Source of the DNA: Streptomyces ardesiacus
GTDB lineage: Bacteria; Actinomycetota; Actinomycetes; Streptomycetales; Streptomycetaceae
Reading direction: 5' to 3'
DNA: 64,000 nucleotides
Assembly (NCBI RefSeq): GCF_003112575.1
Contig: NZ_BEWC01000007.1
Coordinates: 1-64,000, forward strand
The notes under the pieces: generated by a model
Database searches by the model: none
What the model was told of the DNA's origin: nothing
The model's input: only the letters and a program-made list of their open reading frames with translations
Made by a program: the position numbers and the translations under genes
Shown here: positions 48,733 through 57,008 of the stretch, one piece after another
Position numbering within the stretch: the first letter of the stretch is position 1
Layout of the letters: the number at the start of each line of letters is the position of its first letter

Positions 48733-49860
48733 TCAGGCCCGCACCGCCCGTGCCACCCCCGTGCACAGCGCCGCCCGGGGCCCGTTGGACGGGGCCCGGC
48801 GGCGTGGGTGGACCGTGTTGGCAAGGAGGATCACGAAGGTCTCCGTCACCCGGTCGAGGACCAGCATCGTGCCGGTGAACCCGGTGTGCCCGGCCGTCCC
48901 GCGCCCCGCCAGCTCGCCCATGAACCACGGCTGGTCGAGGAGGAACCCGAGCCCCGGCTCGGTGAAGAGCAGCTCCACGAAGTCCGGCCCCAGGATCCGC
49001 GCCGGCCCGTGGGAGCCCCCCGCGAGCAGCGCCCGGCTGAACACCGCGAGGTCCCGCCCCGTCGAGAACAGCCCCGCGTGACCGGCCACCCCGCCCAGCG
49101 CCCACGCGTTCTCGTCGTGGACGACCCCGCGCAGCATCCCCCGGTCCGCCTTGGCCCACGGCCGACGCTGGTCCTCGGTGGCCGCCGCGCCGGGGCACGG
49201 CCCGAAGCCCGTCGCCGTCATGCCCAGCGGCCGGGTGATCCCGTCCCGGACGAGGACGTCGAGCCCCCGGCCGGTGATGCGTTCCAGCACGTGCTGCAGG
49301 AGCAGCATGTTCAGGTCGGAGTAGCAGTACGTGCCCGGCACCCCCACCGGCGGCTCCGCCCGCAGCCGCCGCAGCCGTTCCTCGTCGTCGGCGCAGTCGT
49401 ACAGCGGCAGTTCGGGCCGCAGCCCCGAGGTGTGGGTGAGCAACTGCCGTACGGTGACGCGGTGCCGGGCCGCGGCCCGGAAGTCCGGCAGGTAGGCGCC
49501 GACCTCCGCGTCGATGCCGAGCGTGCCCCGCTCGATCTGCTGCACGGCGGCGACCGCGGTGAACAGCTTCGTCAGGGAGGCCAGGTCGAAGGGCGTGTCG
49601 ACGGTCGCCCGCACCCACGAGCCCGGCGGCAGTTCGACACCCGCGTCGGTCCCCGGGTCGTAGGCGCCGTAGCGCACGGCCCACCCCGCCGCCTCCTCGA
49701 CGGCGAGCACGGGACCGCGTCCGACGGCCACGACGGCGCCCGCGGCCCAGGGGCGTTCGCCGGCCGTGAGGTCGTGCACCCGGTCGACGGCACGGCGGAG
49801 CCCGTCGGGGTCGAGCCCGGCCCGCTCCGGGGTGTCGGCGCGCAGTCTCGGAGCGCTCAG
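48733..49860 (-). CDS. Serine hydrolase of the beta-lactamase/AmpC-like family
   Basis: Penicillin-binding-protein-like hydrolase of about 375 residues, class C beta-lactamase/esterase fold. The nucleophile motif is SLTK in TPFDLASLTKLFT (about residue 94), the second motif YCYSDLNML (YxN in altered form), and GHTGFTGT the third. No export signal is seen, so it is probably cytoplasmic. The start is unresolved: no ATG or GTG fits well. A CTG at 49860 has GGGAG seven bases upstream and lies within the stop of the upstream MFS gene (CTGA); a GTG at 49908 would add 16 residues. Either way it is coupled to the MFS gene. Confidence 0.82.
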   Translation of the reverse strand: MSAPRLRADTPERAGLDPDGLRRAVDRVHDLTAGERPWAAGAVVAVGRGPVLAVEEAAGWAVRYGAYDPGTDAGVELPPGSWVRATVDTPFDLASLTKLFTAVAAVQQIERGTLGIDAEVGAYLPDFRAAARHRVTVRQLLTHTSGLRPELPLYDCADDEERLRRLRAEPPVGVPGTYCYSDLNMLLLQHVLERITGRGLDVLVRDGITRPLGMTATGFGPCPGAAATEDQRRPWAKADRGMLRGVVHDENAWALGGVAGHAGLFSTGRDLAVFSRALLAGGSHGPARILGPDFVELLFTEPGLGFLLDQPWFMGELAGRGTAGHTGFTGTMLVLDRVTETFVILLANTVHPRRRAPSNGPRAALCTGVARAVRA

Positions 49861-51194
49861 TTGTCCGCTCCCTTGCCCGTGGCCGAACTCGCTCCCTGCC
49901 CCCGGCACATGGTCACGAGGACGCCGAGCGCCACCACCGCCGCCACCAGCTGGACCACGGCCATGGGCACCGCGGTGTCCTCGCCCGCGATCCCGACCAG
50001 CGGGGAGGCGACGGCGCCGATGAGGAAGGACGACGTGCCGAGCAGCGCGGAGGCGGAGCCGGCGGACTGCTTGACCCGCATCAGGGCGAGCGCCTGGGTG
50101 TTGGGCAGGCTGAGGCCCATCGCGGACATCAGCACGAACAGCGCGGCGGCGACCGGCCCCAGCCCGACCTCGCCGAAGACGCCCAGGGACATCAGGAGCA
50201 GCACCGTCGCGGCGGCGATCACGACGAGGAGCCCGAGCCCGAGCACCCGGTCCAGCCTGACCCGTCCGACCAGGATCTTGCCGTTGATCTGCCCGACCAC
50301 GACGAGCCCGACGGAGTTGAGCCCGAACAGCAGGCTGAACGTCTGCGCGGAGGCCCCGTAGATCTCCTGCATGACGAACGGCGAGGCCGCGACGTAGGCG
50401 AACAGCGAGGCGAAGGCGAACCCGCCGGCGAGCATGTACCCGCTGAAGGCGCGGTCGGCGAGCAGCCCGCGCATCGCGCGCAGGGTGTCGCCGACGCCGC
50501 CCGCGTGCCGTTCCTCGACGGGCAGCGTCTCCGGCAGCTTGGCCCAGACGACCGCCCCCAGCACCACGCCGACCACGACGAGGACGACGAACACGCCCCG
50601 CCAGTCCGTCACCCGCAGGATCTGCCCGCCGATGAGCGGCGCGACGACCGGAGCGACGCCGGAGATCAGCATGAGGGTGGAGAAGAAGCGGGCCATGGCC
50701 ACGCCGTCGTACAGGTCGCGTACGACGGCACGGGCGATGACGATCCCGGCGGCACCGGCGAGTCCCTGCACCAGCCGGAAGGCTACGAGGAGTTCCACGT
50801 TCGGCGCGACGGCGCACAGGGCGGTGGCGACGACGTAGACGGCGAGTCCGGTCAGCAGCGGACGGCGGCGCCCCCACTTGTCGCTCATGGGACCGACCAC
50901 GATCTGCCCGAGGGCCATGCCGGCCAGACAGGCGGTGAGCGTGAGCTGGACGGTGGCGGCGGGCGCGCTCAGGGACCGGGTGACCTCCGGGAGCGCGGGG
51001 AGGTACATGTCCATCGCCAGCGGCGGCGTGGCGGTGAGGCTGCCGAGGATGAGCGTGACGAGCAGACTGATCCGTCGGGCGGCGGGCAGTGTGGGCGCTG
51101 TCCGCGCGGAAGAAGACGTTCGCGGCTCGGGCACCGCGGGTGTGGTGGTCGTGTCCGGCGACTGGTGCGGTATGGACGGCCCGCGCTCGGGCAT
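49857..51194 (-). CDS. Bcr/CflA-family drug exporter
   Basis: MFS transporter of 445 residues of the Bcr/CflA group, which exports bicyclomycin, chloramphenicol or sulfonamides by proton antiport. The signature MDMYLPALPEVTRSL is in the first periplasmic loop; motif A GPMSDKWGRRRPLL follows helix 2; ALRLVQG-like FRLVQGLAGAAGIVIARAVVRDLY marks helix 4. Twelve helices. The ATG at 51194 has GGGAGGGG about nine bases upstream; an open extension of 44 codons lies in the repeat-rich promoter region and is not used. Its end overlaps the serine hydrolase start by four bases. Confidence 0.93.
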   Translation of the reverse strand: MPERGPSIPHQSPDTTTTPAVPEPRTSSSARTAPTLPAARRISLLVTLILGSLTATPPLAMDMYLPALPEVTRSLSAPAATVQLTLTACLAGMALGQIVVGPMSDKWGRRRPLLTGLAVYVVATALCAVAPNVELLVAFRLVQGLAGAAGIVIARAVVRDLYDGVAMARFFSTLMLISGVAPVVAPLIGGQILRVTDWRGVFVVLVVVGVVLGAVVWAKLPETLPVEERHAGGVGDTLRAMRGLLADRAFSGYMLAGGFAFASLFAYVAASPFVMQEIYGASAQTFSLLFGLNSVGLVVVGQINGKILVGRVRLDRVLGLGLLVVIAAATVLLLMSLGVFGEVGLGPVAAALFVLMSAMGLSLPNTQALALMRVKQSAGSASALLGTSSFLIGAVASPLVGIAGEDTAVPMAVVQLVAAVVALGVLVTMCRGQGASSATGKGADN

Positions 51195-51267
51195 GTGATG
51201 TGCCCCTCCCTCTTCTACAGATCCGCCACCTATGCTCTCAGCTCGTACGCACTTGAACGAACAGACT

Positions 51268-51352
51268 CGAACGCCACACGACGAACAACACACGACGCAC
51301 GGCGAACGACGCACGACGAACAACAATCACACGACGAACAACGAACGAACCT
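51268..51352. repeat. Imperfect ACGACGAACAAC repeat in a divergent promoter region
   Basis: About 85 bases made of CACGACGAACAAC, ACGACGCACGGCGA and similar units, much richer in A than the surroundings. It fills most of the 176-base gap between the Bcr/CflA gene (starts 51194) and the oxidoreductase gene (51371). ACACGACGAACAAC is found near 51275 and again near 51330. Confidence 0.8.
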
Positions 51353-51370
51353 GAGCGAGGGTGGGGCAGG

Positions 51371-52438
51371 GTGTCAGCGGTGACCGGGCAGAAGGTGCGC
51401 TGGGGAATTCTCGCGACCGGCGGGATGGCGGCGCGGTTCACGGCGGATCTGGTCGATCTGCCGGACGCGGAGGTCGTGGCGGTGGCCTCGCGGACCGAGG
51501 CGTCGGCGAAGGCGTTCGCCGAGCGGTTCGGGATACCGCGGGCGTACGGCGGCTGGGAGACGCTGGCGCGGGACGAGGACGTCGACGTGGTGTACGTCGC
51601 GACCCCGCACTCGGCGCACCGCACGGCGGCCGGCCTGTGCCTGGAGGCGGGCCGGAACGTGCTGTGCGAGAAGCCGTTCACGCTGAACGCGCGCGAGGCG
51701 GCCGAACTGGTCGCGCTGGCCCGCGAGAAGGACGTCTTCCTCATGGAAGCGATGTGGATGTACTGCAACCCACTGGTGCGGCGCCTGAAGAAGCTGGTGG
51801 AGGACGGCGCGATCGGCGAGGTCCGCAGTCTCCAGGCGGACTTCGGCCTCGCGGGCCCCTTCCCGCCCGCGCACCGGCTGCGGGACCCCGCACAGGGCGG
51901 CGGCGCGCTGCTCGACCTGGGCGTGTACCCGGTGTCGTTCGCGCAGTTGCTGCTCGGCGAGCCGTCGGACGTGGCGGCGCGCGCGGTGCTCTCGGAGGAG
52001 GGCGTCGACCTGCAGACGGGCGCGCTGCTCTCCTACGACAGCGGCGCCCTCGCCTCGGTCCACTGCTCGATCACCGGCGGCACGCCCCACTCGGCGTCGG
52101 TCACCGGCTCCGAGGGCCGCATCGACGTCCCGAACGGCTTCTTCTTCCCGGACCGCTTCGTGCTGCACCGGGACGGCCGGGACCCGCAGGAGTTCCGTGC
52201 CGACCCGGCCGACGGCCCCCGCGAGAGCCTGCGGCACGAGGCCGAGGAGGTGATGCGGGCCCTGCGCGCCGGGGAGACCGAGTCGCCGTTGGTCCCCCTC
52301 GACGGCACGCTCGCCGTGATGCGGACGCTCGACGCGATCCGGGACCGCGTCGGCGTCCGCTACCCGGGAGAACGGGACGCACGAGGAGAACGGGGCGAAC
52401 GGGGAGAGGCGGCGGAGCCGGTCGTCACGCCGGCTTGA
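51371..52438 (+). CDS. Gfo/Idh/MocA-family oxidoreductase
   Basis: NAD(P)-dependent sugar-type dehydrogenase of 355 residues. The Rossmann motif is WGILATGGMAARFTADL (about residue 11). The family catalytic Lys is in NVLCEKPFTLN (EKP, about 95), and MEAMWMYCNP follows. The C-terminal domain has GGGALLDLGVYPVSFAQLLLG. Such enzymes act on sugars, inositols or dihydrodiols (closest in style to trans-1,2-dihydrobenzene-1,2-diol dehydrogenases). GTG start at 51371 with GAGGG nine bases upstream. The C terminus is Arg/Glu/Gly-rich. Its last 14 bases overlap the end of the convergent phoD gene. Confidence 0.92.
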   Translation: MSAVTGQKVRWGILATGGMAARFTADLVDLPDAEVVAVASRTEASAKAFAERFGIPRAYGGWETLARDEDVDVVYVATPHSAHRTAAGLCLEAGRNVLCEKPFTLNAREAAELVALAREKDVFLMEAMWMYCNPLVRRLKKLVEDGAIGEVRSLQADFGLAGPFPPAHRLRDPAQGGGALLDLGVYPVSFAQLLLGEPSDVAARAVLSEEGVDLQTGALLSYDSGALASVHCSITGGTPHSASVTGSEGRIDVPNGFFFPDRFVLHRDGRDPQEFRADPADGPRESLRHEAEEVMRALRAGETESPLVPLDGTLAVMRTLDAIRDRVGVRYPGERDARGERGERGEAAEPVVTPA

Positions 52439-54077
52439 GTCCCGGCTCCCCCGCCTCGGTCACGAAGGACCCGGCGGTGGTGAGCGGGGCGCCCTCGCCG
52501 GTCACGTGGGACACCGTCTTGAAGTCGGCGCGCGCGGACCGGCGGTCCAGCGAGACGGTCGCGTAGCCGCGCAGCCCGTTGAAGAACTTCAGGTGCGGGT
52601 TGGCGGTCATGAGGGTGTTCCAGTTGGACGGCTTCTCGGAGCCGTTGCCGCCGCTGGTGATCGACGTGGTGACGATCTCGGTGCCCAGGGTCCGGGAGTC
52701 CGGGTCGTCGAAGTCGCGCTTGATGTCGAAGCCGTAGGAGACGTGCACGTCGCCGGTGAGGACCATGAGGTTCTCGATCCCGGCGGCCTGCGCGCCGGCC
52801 AGGACCCGCTCGCGGGAGGCCGGGTAGCCGTCCCAGGAGTCCATGGAGACCTTCGACGGTGTGCTGGTGGAGTTGTACCGCCGGGAGAAGGTGACCTGCT
52901 GCGGCACCACGTTCCACAGGGCGTCCGACCGGTGCCAGCCGTTGATCAGCCAGCGTTCCTGGGCGTCGCCGGTGAGGGTGCGCTTCGGGTCCTCGGACTC
53001 GGGGCCGGGGAACTGCCAGCCGTCGCCGTACGCCTGGTTGGAGCGGTACTGGCGGGTGTCGAGGACGTCGAACTGGGCCAGCCTCCCCCAGTGCAGGCGG
53101 CGGTAGAGCTTCAGGTCGGGGCCGTCGGGCAGCTGGGGCCGGCGCAGCGGCATGTTCTCCCAGTAGGCGCGGTAGGCGGCGGCCCGGCGGATGAGGAACT
53201 CCTCCGGCGGGACGTCGTTCTCCGGGGTCTCGCCGGCGTAGTTGTTCTCGGTCTCGTGGTCGTCCCAGGTGACGACGAACGGGTGCGCGGCGTGCGCGGC
53301 CCGCAGGTCGGGGTCGGACTTGTAGAGGGCGTACCGCAGGCGGTAGTCCTCCAGCGTCACCGTCTCGTGGTTGAAGTGGGCGGGCAGGGTGCCCGCCGGG
53401 TAGGCGCGGGAGCCGCCGGTGGCGTTCACGGCGTACTCGTAGAGGTAGTCGCCGAGGTGGAGGACGAAGTCCACGTCCTCGCGGGCCAGGTGCCGGTACG
53501 CGGTGTAGTACCCCTGGTCGTACCGCTGGCAGGAGACGAGGCCGAAGGTGAGGTCGGCGGCCCGGCCGGCGCGGGCGGGCGCGGTGCGGGTGCGTCCGGC
53601 CGGGCTGACGTACCGGCCGGCGCGGAAGCGGTAGTGGTAGACGTGTCCGGGTGCGAGGTGACCGACCTCGACGTGCACGGTGTGCTGGAACTCGGGGTGG
53701 GCGGTGGCCCGGCCTCGTCTGACGACGCGGCGGAACCGTTCGTCCAGGGCCACCTCCCAGTCCACCTCCACGCGCTGGGCGGGCAGTCCGCCGTCGGCCT
53801 GGTACGGGAGCGGGGCCAGGCGCGTCCACAGCAGTACGGAGTCGGGCTGGGGGTCGCCCGAGGCGACGCCGAGCGTGAAGGGGTCGGCGGTCAGCCGCGC
53901 GGCGTCCAGCTCGGCGGCGCTCGCGGTCCCGGCGGACGGCAGGTTCACGGAGAAGGCGAGAGCGGCGGCGGCGCCGGTGACGGTCAGGAAGCGGCGGCGG
54001 CCCAGGTTCCGGGCGGCGGCGCGGAGTTCGGGCGCGTGCACGGCCCGGGTCGGGTCCTGGTGGTTCGCGGGTGTCAT
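52425..54077 (-). CDS. phoD: Secreted PhoD-type alkaline phosphatase
   Basis: Extracellular phosphodiesterase/alkaline phosphatase, 550 residues. The N terminus carries a twin-arginine signal (LGRRRFLTVTGAAAALAF, about residues 24-42, ending TASAAE). PhoD-N domain follows (FTLGVASGDPQPDSVLLWTR), then the metallophosphatase domain with VSCQRYDQGYYTAY, VLHLGDYLYEY, WDDHETENNYAG and LTGDVHVSY, the usual Fe/Ca ligands. Start ATG 54077, GGGGAGGA six bases upstream. A hairpin partly covers this ribosome binding site. PhoD of Streptomyces is normally under PhoP control at low phosphate; I do not see clear GTTCACC direct repeats upstream here. Confidence 0.95.
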   Translation of the reverse strand: MTPANHQDPTRAVHAPELRAAARNLGRRRFLTVTGAAAALAFSVNLPSAGTASAAELDAARLTADPFTLGVASGDPQPDSVLLWTRLAPLPYQADGGLPAQRVEVDWEVALDERFRRVVRRGRATAHPEFQHTVHVEVGHLAPGHVYHYRFRAGRYVSPAGRTRTAPARAGRAADLTFGLVSCQRYDQGYYTAYRHLAREDVDFVLHLGDYLYEYAVNATGGSRAYPAGTLPAHFNHETVTLEDYRLRYALYKSDPDLRAAHAAHPFVVTWDDHETENNYAGETPENDVPPEEFLIRRAAAYRAYWENMPLRRPQLPDGPDLKLYRRLHWGRLAQFDVLDTRQYRSNQAYGDGWQFPGPESEDPKRTLTGDAQERWLINGWHRSDALWNVVPQQVTFSRRYNSTSTPSKVSMDSWDGYPASRERVLAGAQAAGIENLMVLTGDVHVSYGFDIKRDFDDPDSRTLGTEIVTTSITSGGNGSEKPSNWNTLMTANPHLKFFNGLRGYATVSLDRRSARADFKTVSHVTGEGAPLTTAGSFVTEAGEPGLKPA

Positions 54078-54085
54078 CCGTTCCT

Positions 54086-54108
54086 CCCCTTGCGGTGGTT
54101 GCAAGGGG
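54086..54108 (-). promoter_or_regulatory. Hairpin overlapping the phoD ribosome binding site
   Basis: On the phoD message, CCCCTTGC, a 7-base loop and GCAAGGGG form a perfect 8-bp stem (plus-strand 54101-54108 and 54086-54093). The right arm contains the first Gs of the GGGGAGGA ribosome binding site. It could limit translation, or act as a DNA palindrome for a regulator. Confidence 0.6.
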
Positions 54109-54209
54109 CATTCGAAGCGGCCGGGACGACCCCGGCTTGGCGCGGACATGGCGATCGCATGTCGGACGGATGAGTTCCGCATGTTCGGCGGCCCGTACGC
54201 TGCCGACCC

Positions 54210-55001
54210 ATGAACACCGTGAGAACCACCGACGAGGAAAGCACCGGCGCGCGGAAGGTCGCCGTCGTCACGGGCGCCGGATCCGGCATCGGCCGGGCGG
54301 TCGCCGTCGAACTGCTCACCGCCGGCTGGTCGGTGGCCCTGGCCGGCCGCCGCCCCGAGCCGCTGGCGCAGACGGCCGCGGCGGCCCGGGCGGGCGGGGG
54401 CACACCGCTCACCGTGCGCGCCGACGTCTCACGCCCGGAGGACGTGGCGGCCCTCTTCGGCGCCGTGCGCGACCGGTTCGGGCGGCTGGACCTGCTGTTC
54501 AACAACGCCGGGACGTTCGGCCCCGGCGGCGTGCCGGTCGAGGAACTGCCCTACGAGGCCTGGCGGCACGTCGTGGACACCAACCTCAACGGGGCGTTCC
54601 TGTGCGCGCAGGCGGCGTACCGGCAGATGAAGGAGCAGGACCCGCAGGGCGGCCGGATCATCAACAACGGCTCGATCTCGGCGCACACCCCGCGCCCGCA
54701 CTCGGTGGCGTACACCGCGACCAAGCACGCGCTGACGGGCCTGACCAAGTCGCTGTCGCTGGACGGGCGTCCCTACGGCATCGCGGTCGGCCAGATCGAC
54801 ATCGGCAACGCGGCGACCGACATGACGGCCGGCATGCAGACCGGCGCGCTCCAGGCCAACGGGGAGACGGCACCCGAGCCCGTGATGGACGTCGCCGACG
54901 TCGCGCGTACGGTGCGGCACATGGCCGAACTGCCCCTGGAGGCCAACGTGCAGTTCGCGACGGTCCTGGCGACGGCGATGCCGTACGTGGGCCGGGGCTG
55001 A
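54210..55001 (+). CDS. Short-chain dehydrogenase/reductase
   Basis: SDR of 263 residues. Cofactor motif VVTGAGSGIGRAVAVEL (TGxxxGxG, about residue 20), NNAG (about 97), catalytic Ser in NNGSISAH and Tyr/Lys in YTATKHAL (about 172-176). The Arg after the second strand (LAGRRPEPL) suggests NADP. The substrate is not predictable. It is divergent from phoD with 132 bases between starts. ATG at 54210 without strong ribosome binding site. Confidence 0.9.
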   Translation: MNTVRTTDEESTGARKVAVVTGAGSGIGRAVAVELLTAGWSVALAGRRPEPLAQTAAAARAGGGTPLTVRADVSRPEDVAALFGAVRDRFGRLDLLFNNAGTFGPGGVPVEELPYEAWRHVVDTNLNGAFLCAQAAYRQMKEQDPQGGRIINNGSISAHTPRPHSVAYTATKHALTGLTKSLSLDGRPYGIAVGQIDIGNAATDMTAGMQTGALQANGETAPEPVMDVADVARTVRHMAELPLEANVQFATVLATAMPYVGRG

Positions 55002-55164
55002 ACGCGCACCCCCCGGACGCCCATCGATTCACACAATCGGAATTTCAACATCCGCGGTATTGCGGCCGGTGGAGGACGTATGCTCAAATCTCCTTCACCA
55101 GAACTTCACACTTGGTGCGTTGGTCTCCCACAACGCTCCACGAGGGCCACATCGAGGGGGGGGA

Positions 55165-55216
55165 GCGGCAGCCGTTCCACCGCACCGGTCGCACCGGCGG
55201 GCGGAACGGCTGCCGC
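55165..55216. terminator. Strong bidirectional terminator
   Basis: A perfect 14-bp inverted repeat, GCGGCAGCCGTTCC (55165-55178) and GGAACGGCTGCCGC (55203-55216), with a 24-base GC-rich loop. It lies between the convergent SDR and SnoaL-like genes. The rest of the 228-base spacer (55002-55164) is comparatively AT-rich, with no feature I can assign. Confidence 0.85.
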
Positions 55217-55229
55217 ACCGTTTTCCCGG

Positions 55230-55556
55230 TTACGCCTGCCCGGTCTCGAAGCGGGCGATCCGCCCCTCCTCGTCCACGGTGAAGTCCCACCGGGTGCGCA
55301 TCTCGCCCCAGGTGTCGTTGCGGTAGCGGGCGATGAGGGCGCGGCCGCCGTTCGACTCGTTGTCGACCTCCATGTGGCCGTTGGAGGAGAAGATCTCCTG
55401 GTCGATCCACTGGTCGAGGTTCCGGTCGTCTCCGTCGTCGGCCATGGTGGCGTCGGGCGCGAGCAGCGCGAGGAAGGCCTCGCGGTCGTGGGCGTTGACT
55501 GCGGCGACGAAGGCGCGGACGGCCGGGTCGCGCAGTCGCGTGGTCTGAATCGTCAT
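55230..55556 (-). CDS. SnoaL-like/NTF2-fold protein
   Basis: Small cytoplasmic protein of 108 residues of the SnoaL-like (nuclear transport factor 2) superfamily. AVRAFVAAVNAHDREAFLALL is the typical first helix, ATMADDGDDRNLDQWIDQEI the loop, and DFTVDEEGRIARFETGQA the last strands. These domains bind small hydrophobic ligands or act as isomerases; the function is not predictable. ATG 55556 lacks a clear ribosome binding site. Divergent from doxX (169-base gap); a terminator follows at 55165-55216. Confidence 0.85.
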   Translation of the reverse strand: MTIQTTRLRDPAVRAFVAAVNAHDREAFLALLAPDATMADDGDDRNLDQWIDQEIFSSNGHMEVDNESNGGRALIARYRNDTWGEMRTRWDFTVDEEGRIARFETGQA

Positions 55557-55725
55557 GGCGGCAGCGTCACACCGGGCCCGCACCCCCGCCACCGGGCGCC
55601 CCACCCGTCCCCTCCCCCCTGCGCCACTCGAACGGCGCCCGTGGCCGGGCCCCGCCCCCGCGGGCGGGCCACGGTGGGGAGAGGAGCCGTCGCCGTCCGC
55701 GAGGCCCGTGCGCGAAGGAGTCGAC

Positions 55726-56268
55726 GTGAAGTGCTGTGACCGGCGTGATCTCGGACTGCTGCTGCTCCGCCTGGGTACCGGCGGCGTCCTGGCGGCCCAC
55801 GGCGCGCAGAAGCTGCTCGGCTGGTTCGGCGGGGGCGGGCTCGCGGGCACCGGCCAGGCCATGGAGGCCATGGGCTACACGCCGGGCCGGGCCAGCGCCG
55901 TCGCGGCGGGCCTGGCGGAGGCGGGCGGCGGGACACTGCTGGCGCTGGGGCTGGCCACCCCGGCGGCGGGCGCGGCCGCGGCCGGCGCGATGGCGGGCGC
56001 CGCGGCGGTGCACACCCCGAACGGCTTCTTCGCCCAGGCCGGCGGGTACGAGTACGCCGCCTCCCTCGGCCTGACGGCGGCGGGCCTCGCCGTCTCGGGC
56101 CCCGGCCGCCTCTCGCTCGACCACGCCCTGGGCCACGCGGTCAACCGGAACTGGATGGTCCCCGCCGCCCTCGCGGCGACGGCCGCGGCCACGACGGTGG
56201 TCGTGGGCACGCGCAACAGGCGGCTGCGCAAGGCGGCGGAGGGGCGGCAGGAGCCGCTGTTCGAGTGA
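55726..56268 (+). CDS. DoxX-family membrane protein
   Basis: Integral membrane protein of 180 residues with four helices. DLGLLLLRLGTGGVLAAHGAQKLLGWFGGGG is the standard DoxX start, and later GFFAQAGGYEYAASLGLTAAGLA matches the family. DoxX proteins of actinobacteria take part in oxidative-stress membrane complexes; the role here is unproven. The GTG at 55726 has AAGGAG five bases upstream, which fixes the start. The last helix is followed by a basic tail (RNRRLRKAAEGRQE). Confidence 0.92.
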   Translation: MKCCDRRDLGLLLLRLGTGGVLAAHGAQKLLGWFGGGGLAGTGQAMEAMGYTPGRASAVAAGLAEAGGGTLLALGLATPAAGAAAAGAMAGAAAVHTPNGFFAQAGGYEYAASLGLTAAGLAVSGPGRLSLDHALGHAVNRNWMVPAALAATAAATTVVVGTRNRRLRKAAEGRQEPLFE

Positions 56269-56305
56269 CGTCCGCGGGGAGGGGGACCGTGGCACGCTGC
56301 TCCCC

Positions 56306-56644
56306 ATGAGCGACAACCCGGACGGCACGCGAACCGACCCCTGGAGCACGGTGGAAGACCTGTGGAGGTGGCTGCAGGCGGACCAGCCCGTCGGCGGCAG
56401 GGAGGGCCTGCTGCTGCGCATGCTGAAGCTGTCGGAGGAGGTCGGCGAGGTCGCCGAGGCGGTGATCGGCGCGACCGGCCAGAACCCGCGCAAGGGCGTC
56501 ACGCACACCTGGGACGACGTGGAGGCGGAGCTGTGCGACGTCGTCATCACGGCGATGGTGGCGCTGCGGACCCTCACCCCCGAGGCCCGGGAGGTCTTCG
56601 CCCGGCACCTGGCACGGGTGGCGGGGCGCTCGCTGGGCACGTGA
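56306..56644 (+). CDS. MazG-like nucleotide pyrophosphohydrolase-fold protein
   Basis: All-alpha protein of 112 residues of the MazG-like group. LLRMLKLSEEVGEVAEAVIG holds the metal-binding ExxE pair, and VEAELCDVVITAMVALRTL the second ExxD. Such proteins hydrolyse non-canonical NTPs or dCTP-like nucleotides; specificity is unknown. It lies 37 bases after doxX in the same direction and may be cotranscribed. ATG 56306, no strong ribosome binding site. It converges on axeA with 66 bases between. Confidence 0.9.
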   Translation: MSDNPDGTRTDPWSTVEDLWRWLQADQPVGGREGLLLRMLKLSEEVGEVAEAVIGATGQNPRKGVTHTWDDVEAELCDVVITAMVALRTLTPEAREVFARHLARVAGRSLGT

Positions 56645-56710
56645 GACGCACGGGACCCGCACCCGCGGAACTCGGCCACGGGTGCGGGCCCCTGCGCCCG
56701 GGCCGCCCGG

Positions 56711-57008
56711 TCAGCCGGCGCTGCAGGACACGGTCGGCCAGGTCCAGTTGCCGTTGGCCTGGATGGTCGAACCCCAGGTGTTGCCGCTGCCGTTCGGCTT
56801 GGCCGTCAGCGTCTGGGCGTTGGGATACGTCGCGTTGACGTTCCAGGTCGACATCACCTTCGCCGGCGACGGCACGTTCATCGTCACGGTCCAGTCGGCG
56901 GCCCCGCTCACCGAGACGTCGAGGTTGTACCGGTCCCCCCACTTCTGCCCCGCGGACAACGTGGCGGTACAGGAACCCCCGCCCCCGCCCCCGTTGTCGC
57001 CGCCACCG
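56711..57008. repeat. 298-bp direct repeat, copy 1 (CBM2 of axeA)
   Basis: Bases 56711-57008 repeat at 57750-58047 (offset 1039) with about five mismatches, for example at 56770, 56820 and 56920. It covers the whole CBM2 and part of the Gly linker. The identity ends sharply at the linker, where the two catalytic domains are unrelated. Confidence 0.96.

Noticed and set aside
51268..51352. CRISPR or integration site
   Set aside because: Units are imperfect and contiguous, without spacers, integrase or tRNA nearby.
54078..54209. PHO boxes upstream of phoD
   Set aside because: I looked for GTTCACC direct repeats at 11-base spacing and found none that I can defend.
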